This document shows, one piece after another, positions 14,800 through 22,604 of a stretch of DNA of 64,000 bases. The notes under the pieces are model-generated. The model was not told the origin of the DNA. It saw only the letters and a list, made by a program, of their open reading frames with translations, and did not search any database. Position 1 is the first letter of the stretch. Each line of letters opens with the position of its first letter. Both the position numbers and the translations under genes were made by a program. Origin of the DNA: DASUPK01 sp046732465 (GTDB lineage Bacteria; Actinomycetota; Thermoleophilia; Solirubrobacterales; 70-9); assembly GCA_046732465.1 (NCBI GenBank), contig JBKPND010000029.1:37873-101872 (forward strand). Direction: 5' to 3'.

Positions 14800-15537
14800 T
14801 CAGCGCCTGCACTCGAGCTGATAGGTGTTCATCAGCTCGTCCTGCACGATGATCGCGTCACCGGCGGTCCGCAATCTGAGGTCGTGACGCAGCTTGCGGG
14901 TGCGGTAGTTCCAGCCGGCGGGCAGCTGCAGTCGTGACCCGAGTCCACTAAGCGCGCCGAGTGTGAGCGCGGGGCTCACGATCTGCGAGTACGCCTGCAT
15001 CACGTACATGCTGCCGTCCGGGCCGACCAGCTCGTAGACGCGGTGGCGCCGGCCCCACGTGAAGGTGTTCTTTCGCAAGACGGTCGTCTCGGTATAGGGG
15101 GCGAGCCCGGGTACGCCGTTCGTGATCGGCACATGGACCTGGGCGATCTCGCGCATCCTCATGGAGCCGAACGTGCGGATCTGCCCCATCCCGGGGGCGA
15201 GCCGGATCGAGGCACGGTCGACCAGCCAGTGGCGCGGCCCGTTCAGGCGGATGGCCAGGGCGCCGAGCTCGGTGGCCAGCGCCTTCTCGTCCTGGGCCTC
15301 CCAGAGGGCGGGCGGGCACTTGTTGAGCCCGTAGCTGTTCCACACGTCCGCCAGGAGGTCCGGGAACGTGCCGTGGACCGCGAGGATCTCGCAGTAGCGG
15401 TCGTTGAACATCCTGAGCGTGACCTTCGGCTTCGCGGCCTTGTGCTTGGCCGCCGAGGCGGCGGCGGGCGAGAGTGAGGCGGCGATCACGAGGGCCGCGG
15501 CAAGCAGCCACCGCAACGGTCGAGGCAGCCCGTGCAT
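14800..15537 (-). CDS. Secreted protein of unknown function
   Basis: A 245-residue protein with a clear Sec signal peptide (MHGLPRPLRWLLAAALVIAA, cleavage after ASA near residue 29). The mature part has a lysine-rich start, two cysteines in the first half (RYCEIL and KCPPALW) and one near the end (LECRR), and a beta-rich second half (VYELVGPDGSMYVMQAYSQI, LGSRLQLPAGWNYRTRKL). I recognise no domain. Likely extracellular or wall-associated. Confidence 0.75.
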   Translation of the reverse strand: MHGLPRPLRWLLAAALVIAASLSPAAASAAKHKAAKPKVTLRMFNDRYCEILAVHGTFPDLLADVWNSYGLNKCPPALWEAQDEKALATELGALAIRLNGPRHWLVDRASIRLAPGMGQIRTFGSMRMREIAQVHVPITNGVPGLAPYTETTVLRKNTFTWGRRHRVYELVGPDGSMYVMQAYSQIVSPALTLGALSGLGSRLQLPAGWNYRTRKLRHDLRLRTAGDAIIVQDELMNTYQLECRR

Positions 15538-15627
15538 TGCGCCAACCTACCGCGTCCGACGGGTGGTGAAGGTTGGCCCCGACCTGAGCGTCGGGGCCAA
15601 CCGTGACCTCTCGGTCAATCGCGAACG

Positions 15628-15909
15628 TCACCCACTCGGGTTGCATGCGTCGCCGGGACTCGGCACGACCGCCTTGAGTCCCTCGCGGACGAAGCTGTAC
15701 CCGTAGGACTGCACTCGACCGGGCGGATTCTCGGGATCCGTAGACGTCGGGTTGTCGTTCTGCCCGGAGAACGAGCAGACCGAGCGACCCTGGGAGTAGT
15801 CCTCCTTCTTGCCGTTTCCGGTGATCTCACCCGCGAGAGCGGCATCGACACTGACACTCGCCAGGGCGGCCACACAGACAGCACCGGCGAGCAAGGTCTT
15901 CTTGCGCAT
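15628..15909 (-). CDS. Small secreted protein
   Basis: ATG at 15909 has GAGGAGG upstream. The 93-residue product starts MRKKTLLAGAVCVAALASVS, a signal peptide with cleavage expected after ALA. The mature chain is polar (GEITGNGKKEDYSQGRSVCS, then FSGQNDNPTSTDPENPPG) and has two cysteines that could pair. The leader carries an imperfect GCGGC/GCCGC hairpin at 15931-15960. No family recognised; likely exported. Confidence 0.7.
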   Translation of the reverse strand: MRKKTLLAGAVCVAALASVSVDAALAGEITGNGKKEDYSQGRSVCSFSGQNDNPTSTDPENPPGRVQSYGYSFVREGLKAVVPSPGDACNPSG

Positions 15910-16072
15910 CGTCAACCTCCTCCTCGGGGCCGGCGGCGGCTAAAGGCTTTCGCCGCGGGCCGATTGGTTGTCGGCGGCACGCTCTCGCCACTGCGCTTCG
16001 GCAGCGTCACGTCCGCGTTACTCCTGCGTGACATCTGGGTCGCGCGGGGTCTCGGCGCCCGCGGGGCTCGGA

Positions 16073-18211
16073 TCAGGCCTTAACGGCGAGCAGCTCCCAT
16101 TCGCCGGGGATGCCCTTCAGAGTGTGACGGCCGCGGTCCTGGAACTCGATGCCCGATCCGGTCACCAGGTCGCGAACGGTCCTGGTGACGAGCACCTCGC
16201 GGGGACCGGCCAGGCCGCCCACGCGCGCCCCGATGTGCACGGCGACACCGGTGAGATCATCACCCAATACGTCGCATTCGCCGGTGTGCAGGCCGGCTCG
16301 GACCTCCAAGGCGTCCGCACCGACCTTGTCGGTGATCGCCCGCGCGCAGCGGATCGCGCGCGCGGGTCCATCGAAGCAGGCGAGAAATCCGTCGCCGATT
16401 GTCCGTACCTCTTCGCCGCCGAAGCGCTCGAGCTCCCGGCGCACGGCGGAGCGATGTGCCTCGAGCAACTCGTGCCAGCGCCGATCGCCCATGCGCACGA
16501 CTCGCTCGGTCGACCCGACGATGTCGGTGAACATGACCGTCTTGAGCACCCGGTCGATCGCGTGCTCCTGTCGGCTCCCGGTGAGGAATTCCTCGATCTC
16601 GTCGAGGATCTCCTCGTCCTTGCCGACCGCGCTGAAGTGGAAGTCGCCGGGAAACTCCATCAACCGCGCCTCGGGGATGTGCTCGGCGAGATAGCGGCCG
16701 TGCTCCACCCCCACCAGCGGATCGCCGGTGCGGTGAACGACGAGCGTGGGCGCCGAGATCGCGGGCAGGGCCTCGCGAGCGTCGATGTGCATGCCGAACT
16801 CGTTGGCTGCCGCGGCCATTTTCGGAGTCGCCGCGGCGCGCTCGAAGCGGGCCAGGTGGCGGCGGGTGGCCTCATCGTGGGGCGCGTCGTGGATCGAGAT
16901 CATGGGCCAGACGCGACCCTGGCCCCAAAGCTGCTCGATCTGGTCGAGGAACTGCTCGCTCAGTTGAGGATCGACTCCCTCGGGGTAGTCAGGGGCCCAT
17001 GCCATGCGGGCGAAGGTGCACCAGAGCACCAGGGCGCTCACCCGCTCGGGATAGGTCGCCGCGAACAGGATCGCCATGGGCCCGCCCTCTGAGATGCCGA
17101 CGATTGCGGCCCTCTCGCACTCCGCCGCGTCCATCACCGCCCGCACGTCATCCATTCGCTCCTCGAGGGTGGGCAGCTCCGCAGTGCGATCGGAGAGACC
17201 CATGCCGCGCTTGTCGAAGGTGATCATGCGCGCGAACCTCGACAGCCTGCGGTACATGCCCGCCGCCGCCGGTGTCTCCCAGCCGAGCTCGACATGGGAC
17301 AGCGATCCCGGGACGAAGACCAGGTCTCGGCCCGTCCCGACCACCTGGTACGCGATGCTGAGTTCACCGCTCCTGGCGTAACGGGTCTCCACGGGCGTGG
17401 CGAGGGGCGGGTATGCGACCTCGGACGCGACCGGTTGGCTCGTCGAGGCAGTCGATCCATCGCCATTCACGGCCGGATGGCGACTCGCCTCACCGCTTCG
17501 GACCCTCTCGAGCAGCTCGCGGCACTCTGCCGAGGGGGCGATGCCGAACTCGCGCTGAAGCCGAACGGCGTAGGACTGGTACGCGGCCAACGAACCGGCG
17601 CGATCCCCCGCCGCCGCGAGCCGGCGTATCAACTCGCGCTGCGCCTCCTCCGAGAGCGGATCGAGCTTCACCTGATCGCGGGTGCGGTCGAGTGCCGTGC
17701 CGAGGTCCCCGGAGCGTTCGGCCTCCTCCGCCAGCTGGCCGAGTACGCCGGCCAGTCGGTTGCGGTGGTGCTCGCGGGACTCGTTCACCCAGTCGTCGTC
17801 GAGATCGGCGAGCAGATCTCCCCGGCAGAGGGCCGCGGCGCTCTCGAGCTCCCCCCGTGACACCAGCCGGTTGAAATCGTCAAGGTCGATCGACAAGCCG
17901 GGACCCGGCTCGATCCCGACGCGCTCGCGCGAGGCGGTCACCACACCCGCGACCGACTCGCCGAGCTCGCGCCTGAGGATTGCGAGGGTGGTACGCAGGC
18001 TGGACCGTGCGCTCTCCTCGAGGACGTCGGGCCAGAAAACGCCCGCGACGCGGCTCCGAGGATGCAGCCCGGGGTGGATCGCGAGCCAGGCGAGGAGCGA
18101 GCGCGCCCTGCGGCTCGAGATCGCGTTCGACTCCCGCCCACCGACCTCGAGGGCGAGCTTACCGAGCACGCGGATTTCGACCTTCTCCTTCTCCGAGCCG
18201 CGCTGTGCCAA
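16073..18211 (-). CDS. BTAD regulator - alpha/beta hydrolase - class III nucleotide cyclase fusion
   Basis: A 712-residue three-part protein. Residues about 10-100 are an OmpR-like winged helix and 105-240 the BTAD alpha-helical domain, as in SARP/AfsR regulators. Residues about 275-545 are an alpha/beta hydrolase with nucleophile elbow GISEGG (Ser374), acid D497 and His525. Residues about 555-712 are a class III cyclase homology domain with metal aspartates in MFTDIVGST (D563) and IGDGF (D607). The usual substrate-specifying Lys before IGD is Arg, and the Asn of VN-x-A-x-R is His (VHIGAR), so cyclase activity is uncertain. The protein may couple a small-molecule signal to transcription. Confidence 0.9.
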   Translation of the reverse strand: MAQRGSEKEKVEIRVLGKLALEVGGRESNAISSRRARSLLAWLAIHPGLHPRSRVAGVFWPDVLEESARSSLRTTLAILRRELGESVAGVVTASRERVGIEPGPGLSIDLDDFNRLVSRGELESAAALCRGDLLADLDDDWVNESREHHRNRLAGVLGQLAEEAERSGDLGTALDRTRDQVKLDPLSEEAQRELIRRLAAAGDRAGSLAAYQSYAVRLQREFGIAPSAECRELLERVRSGEASRHPAVNGDGSTASTSQPVASEVAYPPLATPVETRYARSGELSIAYQVVGTGRDLVFVPGSLSHVELGWETPAAAGMYRRLSRFARMITFDKRGMGLSDRTAELPTLEERMDDVRAVMDAAECERAAIVGISEGGPMAILFAATYPERVSALVLWCTFARMAWAPDYPEGVDPQLSEQFLDQIEQLWGQGRVWPMISIHDAPHDEATRRHLARFERAAATPKMAAAANEFGMHIDAREALPAISAPTLVVHRTGDPLVGVEHGRYLAEHIPEARLMEFPGDFHFSAVGKDEEILDEIEEFLTGSRQEHAIDRVLKTVMFTDIVGSTERVVRMGDRRWHELLEAHRSAVRRELERFGGEEVRTIGDGFLACFDGPARAIRCARAITDKVGADALEVRAGLHTGECDVLGDDLTGVAVHIGARVGGLAGPREVLVTRTVRDLVTGSGIEFQDRGRHTLKGIPGEWELLAVKA

Positions 18212-18277
18212 CCCATCGCCTTCCGTAGCGGTCAGGGCGCACCAGCCAGCATTGCAGAGCCAGCCACGCCCAGTAAA

Positions 18278-18297
18278 GGGCCCTCGATCGAGGGCCC
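18278..18297. repeat. Perfect 20-bp palindrome GGGCCCTCGATCGAGGGCCC
   Basis: The palindrome lies between the divergent BTAD fusion and STAS genes, 66 bases upstream of the BTAD start. It could be an operator for a dimeric regulator or, in RNA, a stable hairpin. It shares AAAGGGCCCTCG with the hairpin at 11097. Confidence 0.5.
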
Positions 18298-18376
18298 TCG
18301 GTGCGTATAAGGTGACCTCACGGAACGCAAGGACGCAACCGAGCTGCTCGAGATCGCCGTCTCCGAGACCGGAGGC

Positions 18377-18667
18377 GTGCGGCGGGTCCGCCTGACGGGC
18401 GAGCTCGACATGGCGGGGGTCGACCGATTCGAGCGGTCACTGGCCTACGACCAGACTCCCGAGGCGGGGACGTTCGTCCTCGACCTGCGGGGACTCACCT
18501 TCATCGACTCCTCGGGCCTGCGGGCGGTGATCATGGCCGACCAGCGCGTGCGCTCCGAAGGCGGTCGCTTCGTCGTCGTCAGGGGCTCGGACCGGGTCAA
18601 TCAGGTGATGGAGATGACGGGCGTCGCCCAGCGGATCGAGCTGGTCGACGAGCCCCCGGCGTCCTAG
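18377..18667 (+). CDS. STAS-domain anti-sigma factor antagonist
   Basis: The 96-residue frame from GTG 18377 contains the STAS core: VRLTGELDMAGVDRFER, FVLDLRGLTFIDSSGLRAVI and GGRFVVVRGSDRVNQVMEMT. The phosphorylatable Ser is in FIDSSGLR. Coding similarity extends upstream in frame (ELLEIAVSETGG), completing the first STAS strand, but no ATG, GTG or TTG exists there; CTG 18344 preceded by AAGGA is a candidate. The gene is convergent with the MASE1-phosphatase-kinase gene, whose PP2C domain is the expected type of activator for such a protein. Confidence 0.88.
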   Translation: MRRVRLTGELDMAGVDRFERSLAYDQTPEAGTFVLDLRGLTFIDSSGLRAVIMADQRVRSEGGRFVVVRGSDRVNQVMEMTGVAQRIELVDEPPAS

Positions 18668-18674
18668 ACGGCTC

Positions 18675-20690
18675 TCACGCTCGGATGGGTTGCGGGACGT
18701 CCATCTCCAGCCAAACGGTGGTCCATCCCGCTTCGCGGTCGACGCCCCAGCGATCCGCGAGTCGCTCCGTCAGGAACAGGCCCCAGCCGCCTGGTCCCCT
18801 GGGGGCCGGCTCGGCGACGTTGGCGCCGAACCCCTCGCCAGGGTCGCTCACCTCGACGCGGACGACGCGATCCGAAAGCCCGACCTGGAGCCGGACCAGG
18901 TCTCGGCGCCGCAGCCGGGCGTGGCGGACGCTGTTGGTGACGAGCTCGCTGACCAGCAGGGAGAGGTCGAGGTAGACCTTGGTGTCGAGCGCAGCCGCGA
19001 GCGGCGCGAGGGCCGACCGCGCCTCGGCCGGGCACTGCGGACCCGGCTCGAGCTCCACCACCAGCGATTCGCCCGGCGCGCGCACCGTCGAGCCGCCGTT
19101 ACCCGAGTCGACCCGGCGCAGGACGACCACCGCCACGTCGTCGTCGGGTTGGGTCTCGCCGTTCAGCGCGAGCTGGCCGAGCCGAGTCGCCGTCTCGCTC
19201 GCGCTGGCGCCGACGCTGGCTCGCAGCATCTCCCTGATCCGGACGGCGGGATCGTCGTCGGGGTCACGCCGCTCAGCGAGCCCATCCGTGAAGAGGATGA
19301 GCGCATCGCCAGGCAGCAACTCGACGCGCTGGTCGACCAGCTCCGCGTCGGAGTAGATCCCGAGCAGCATCCCGCCTTCACCGACCACCTCCTCGACCTC
19401 GCCCCGGGCACGGACCAGGAGCGGGGGCGGATGACCGCCGTTGCTCAGGGCCACGGCGTGGTCGGAGCCGTCGAGATCGAGCTGCACCAGGACCGCCGTC
19501 ATGAAGCGCTGATCCGACCGCTGTTCCAGGATGGCTTCGTTGAGCGCCCCCAACGCGTCGCTCGGGCCGGTCGCCCGGCGCCCGACGGCCCGCAGCGTGT
19601 AGCGAGCGAGCGCGGTCAGGGAGGCAGCCTCGGGCCCCTTGCCGCAGACGTCCCCGATGACCGCCACCCAGCGGTCGGCACTCGCCTTGAAGACGTCGTA
19701 GAAGTCGCCACCCGCCTCCTGACCCTGCATGCCGGCCCGATACCAGCCGGCCGCCTCGAACTGGGGGATGTCGGGGAGCTGAGGGGGCAGCAGCTCCGCC
19801 TGCAGATCGTGCGCGAGATCCCGCGCTCGCCGCTCGGCGCTGGTCCGCTCGGAGGTGACGGTTGCCAGGATCAGGCCGGTCAGCCCGACGATCATCGAGA
19901 AGCCCTGGGCGAGCAGCAGGCTGGCGTCCTGTGACGAGCGGACGAATGGCCCCGAGTCGTTGCTCGTGAAGGCGACCGCAACGATGGCAAGGGCGACCGC
20001 GGCCAGGGTCGCCCCGGGCTGCAGGAATCGAAGCCCCGCCCAGACAACGACCGGGAAGGTCAGGTAGGCGGCGGGAGAATCGTGGGTGAAGACCACGAGT
20101 GAAATCCCGACCAGGGCCGCAATCAGGACGAGCGCCTCGGCCACGCTTCCCGGTAGGTCGCGGTAGGGCCAGTGCGTGACGAGGACGAAGATCAGGGACG
20201 CGATCAGCAGGTCGCCTCCCATGTCGCCCAGCCACCACACGCGCCATGCCGAGAGGGCGCCTCCGGAGAGCGAGTCCCCGATGCTGAGGCTGGCGACGCC
20301 GATCGTCGCGCTCACCGCGGTGCTGATCACCCCGGCCAGCAGGACGAGCGTGAAGATGTCGCGGAGACGCCGCAGCGTGGGGCGGAAGCCGAAGCGATCG
20401 AGCAGGTGTGCGCCGACCACCGCCTCCAGCGTGTTCCCGACCGCGATTCCGGCGGCCGTGTATACGGGCACGTCCGTCGTGACGTTGGCGAGAAAGGCGC
20501 CCAGCAGCACGCCCGGCCACAGGTGGCGTCCCCCGAGCACGAGGGCGGCGAGGGCGATCCCGGTCGGCGGCCAGACCGCCGTGACGCTCTCGTTGGAGAA
20601 GGCGAGCGTCAGCCCGAGCTTCGCCGAGGCGAAGTACACGCCCGCCAGGACCAGTCCCCATAAGGAGGCCTCCAGCCTCCCTGATCGCAT
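18675..20690 (-). CDS. MASE1 sensor - PP2C/SpoIIE phosphatase - HATPase (RsbU/RsbW-like) protein
   Basis: About 671 residues. Residues 1-285 are a MASE1-type membrane sensor of about eight helices (SNESVTAVWPPTGIALAALV is its hallmark). Residues about 310-520 are a SpoIIE/RsbU PP2C phosphatase (AGGDFYDVF, VAVIGDVCGKGPEAA, LSNGGHPPPLL, LILFTDGLAERR, QPDDDVAVVV). Residues about 545-671 are an anti-sigma-type HATPase (LLVSELVTNSVRHA, VEVSDPGEGF, GGWGLFLTERLADRWGV). Phosphatase and kinase activities of a partner switch thus lie in one membrane protein. I prefer ATG 20690 (GAGG eight bases upstream) to GTG 20699. Confidence 0.92.
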   Translation of the reverse strand: MRSGRLEASLWGLVLAGVYFASAKLGLTLAFSNESVTAVWPPTGIALAALVLGGRHLWPGVLLGAFLANVTTDVPVYTAAGIAVGNTLEAVVGAHLLDRFGFRPTLRRLRDIFTLVLLAGVISTAVSATIGVASLSIGDSLSGGALSAWRVWWLGDMGGDLLIASLIFVLVTHWPYRDLPGSVAEALVLIAALVGISLVVFTHDSPAAYLTFPVVVWAGLRFLQPGATLAAVALAIVAVAFTSNDSGPFVRSSQDASLLLAQGFSMIVGLTGLILATVTSERTSAERRARDLAHDLQAELLPPQLPDIPQFEAAGWYRAGMQGQEAGGDFYDVFKASADRWVAVIGDVCGKGPEAASLTALARYTLRAVGRRATGPSDALGALNEAILEQRSDQRFMTAVLVQLDLDGSDHAVALSNGGHPPPLLVRARGEVEEVVGEGGMLLGIYSDAELVDQRVELLPGDALILFTDGLAERRDPDDDPAVRIREMLRASVGASASETATRLGQLALNGETQPDDDVAVVVLRRVDSGNGGSTVRAPGESLVVELEPGPQCPAEARSALAPLAAALDTKVYLDLSLLVSELVTNSVRHARLRRRDLVRLQVGLSDRVVRVEVSDPGEGFGANVAEPAPRGPGGWGLFLTERLADRWGVDREAGWTTVWLEMDVPQPIRA

Positions 20691-20723
20691 CGGCGTCACC
20701 TCGCGTTCGAATCTATCGCGGTG

Positions 20724-22124
20724 TCAGCGACCGATGTGGAAACCGATCCGCACGGGAATCGACGCCAGGCTCCTGCTGACGGGCCCAGCCGTCGTGCCGC
20801 GCTCCTCGGCGGCCTCCTTCGCTACCAGGCCCGCCCGGATCGCGTTGCCGCCGAGCCACGACGCCAGGCCCGCGGGCACCCGTCGAGGATCGGAATCGAC
20901 GATGGCCAGCCGGGAGGGTCCGTCCCGACGGTCCAGGGCCAGCGAGGCCGCGATCCTTCCCATCATCAGGGACGGGCCCACGCCATTGCCCGTGTAGCCG
21001 AAGACGCCGTAGACCCGGTCGGAGCCCAGGGGGACGATCACCGGGAGGTGGGCAGGGGAGACGTCGATCGGTCCTCCCCAAGCGTGGGTGATCCGGCGAC
21101 CCTCGAGCCCGGGGAAGAAGGAGCGCAGGTGCGAGGCGACCTGGCCGACGAGCTCGGGGTCGAGCTCCGTGCGTCGTCCGAGGCGCGCGCCGCAGGCGAT
21201 CCGTCCCCCGCCCCAGCCGAAGGCGATTCGCCCGTCCGGTGTCGTTCGCATGTAGTGGACCATCGCGCGGCTGTCGGTGATGCATTCGCCGCCCGTCCAG
21301 ACGATCTCCTCGAGGAGGTCCGGTACCGGCTCGGTCAGCACGATGTGGCTGGAGGTGACGGTGAGCCGACCGCGCAGGGGTGAGCCCACGGCGCCGGAGG
21401 CGGGCCCGATGGCGAGCACGCAGGACCCGGCGCGGATCCGGGCCGCCGGCGTCTCGGCCAGGCAGCCCCACGCCCCGGCGCGCAACCTGCGAAGCGGTGA
21501 GCGCTCGAAGACCCGAACGCCCGGGCGCTCGCCGAGCCGGTCGCGGAGGCCGAGCGCCAACCGCGCCGGCTGCACGGTCGCGGAGCCGGGGTAGAGCACG
21601 CCTCCGCGGAAGCGAGGCGAGCGGCACCGCCGCGCCACCTCGTCCGCACTCAGGGTCTTGGCCTGCTCGTCCTCGCCAAGCTCGTGGCAGACCTCGACCG
21701 CCTCGTCCGCGACGTGGTCCTGGGCGGGCGCCGCCGAGACCTGCAGGTAGCCGCTCTGCCGGAACCACGCATCGACCTCCTGCTCGGAGCAGAAGCGGCC
21801 GATCTCGTCCACCGCGTCCTGAGCGGCCCGCGCGACGGCGGCGGTCGCCTCCGCACCGAAGCGCTCGCGAAGGGTGTGCGCGCTGAACCACACGGCGTTC
21901 GCAAAACCGCCATTCCTGCCGCTCGGTCCGTGGCCGCAGCGGTCGGCCTCGATCAGGATCACGCTCGCCTCCGGCTCGAGCTGCGAGATCCGCCAGGCGG
22001 TCCACATGCCCGTGTAGCCGCCACCCAGCACGAGCACGTCGCAGCTCAGTTCACCGTCGGCCTCCGGCAATGGCGGTCGCTCGCCGGCCTCCTCGAGCCA
22101 GTATCCGTGCGCGGTATGCCTCAT
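20724..22124 (-). CDS. FAD-dependent amine oxidase (DAO/PuuB-like)
   Basis: A 466-residue flavoprotein of the D-amino-acid-oxidase family. The dinucleotide-binding motif is VLVLGGGYTGMWTAWRIS, followed by LIEADRCGHGPSGRNGGFA, which matches the gamma-glutamylputrescine oxidase group. The C-terminal FAD segment is GVFGYTGNGVGPSLMMGRI. It would oxidise a secondary or primary amine with O2 to aldehyde or imine, ammonia or amine, and H2O2. No puu partner genes are nearby, so the substrate is open. Divergent from the DUF4242 gene across a dyad-containing region. Confidence 0.88.
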   Translation of the reverse strand: MRHTAHGYWLEEAGERPPLPEADGELSCDVLVLGGGYTGMWTAWRISQLEPEASVILIEADRCGHGPSGRNGGFANAVWFSAHTLRERFGAEATAAVARAAQDAVDEIGRFCSEQEVDAWFRQSGYLQVSAAPAQDHVADEAVEVCHELGEDEQAKTLSADEVARRCRSPRFRGGVLYPGSATVQPARLALGLRDRLGERPGVRVFERSPLRRLRAGAWGCLAETPAARIRAGSCVLAIGPASGAVGSPLRGRLTVTSSHIVLTEPVPDLLEEIVWTGGECITDSRAMVHYMRTTPDGRIAFGWGGGRIACGARLGRRTELDPELVGQVASHLRSFFPGLEGRRITHAWGGPIDVSPAHLPVIVPLGSDRVYGVFGYTGNGVGPSLMMGRIAASLALDRRDGPSRLAIVDSDPRRVPAGLASWLGGNAIRAGLVAKEAAEERGTTAGPVSRSLASIPVRIGFHIGR

Positions 22125-22158
22125 CGGATGGGGTTTCCGGTGCCTTTCGAGGCCGAAT

Positions 22159-22174
22159 ACGGCAGTTCTGCCGT
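22159..22174. promoter_or_regulatory. Dyad ACGGCAG-TT-CTGCCGT
   Basis: A perfect 7+7 inverted repeat with a 2-base spacer lies 35 bases upstream of the amine oxidase start and 65 upstream of the divergent DUF4242 gene. Candidate operator controlling one or both; the large LuxR-type regulator at 22605 is an obvious candidate binder, but this is inference. Confidence 0.5.
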
Positions 22175-22239
22175 TTCTCGGCCGGCGAGCGGCTCCTAGC
22201 GTGGCCTAGCAAGCAATTCCCACGAAAGGAGACCGCATC

Positions 22240-22527
22240 ATGGACCTGTACGTGATTCGCAGGCGCAGCAACTGGAAGAACCCCGAGGAGCTGGAGCTGG
22301 CCGCGGCGAGATCCTCCGCTGAGGGCGAGAAGATGAACGACGAGGTGCGGTGGATCCGCAGCTATGTCGTCGAGGAGGAGGACGGCAAGCTCGGCACCGT
22401 CTGCATCTACGAGGGCGTCAGCCCCGAGGCGATTCGCAGGCACGCGGAGAACACCGGCATGTCCGCCGACGAGGTGACGAAGGTCGCCGACACCGTGATC
22501 GTCCGCGAGGACCCGGTCCCGGCGTGA
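22240..22527 (+). CDS. DUF4242-family protein
   Basis: A 95-residue protein: MDLYVIRRRSNWKNPEELEL, IRSYVVEEEDGKLGTVCIYE, SPEAIRRHAENTGMSADEVT. This is the ferredoxin-like fold of DUF4242, whose Streptomyces relative has been described as nickel-binding. The ribosome site AAAGGAGA is strong. It is followed 78 bases later by the large LuxR-type regulator on the same strand. Role unknown, possibly metal or ligand binding. Confidence 0.85.
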   Translation: MDLYVIRRRSNWKNPEELELAAARSSAEGEKMNDEVRWIRSYVVEEEDGKLGTVCIYEGVSPEAIRRHAENTGMSADEVTKVADTVIVREDPVPA

Positions 22528-22604
22528 TGCCGGAAGTGGCAGGGCGCCGCACGGACCGGCGGCGCCCTGCCGAAGGCGGGCCCGTTCGGCTTACACTCAC
22601 GCCC

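Noticed and set aside
20713..22005. 430-codon frame overlapping the amine oxidase
   Set aside because: Arg/Gly/Pro-rich alternative frame of a well-supported FAD enzyme.
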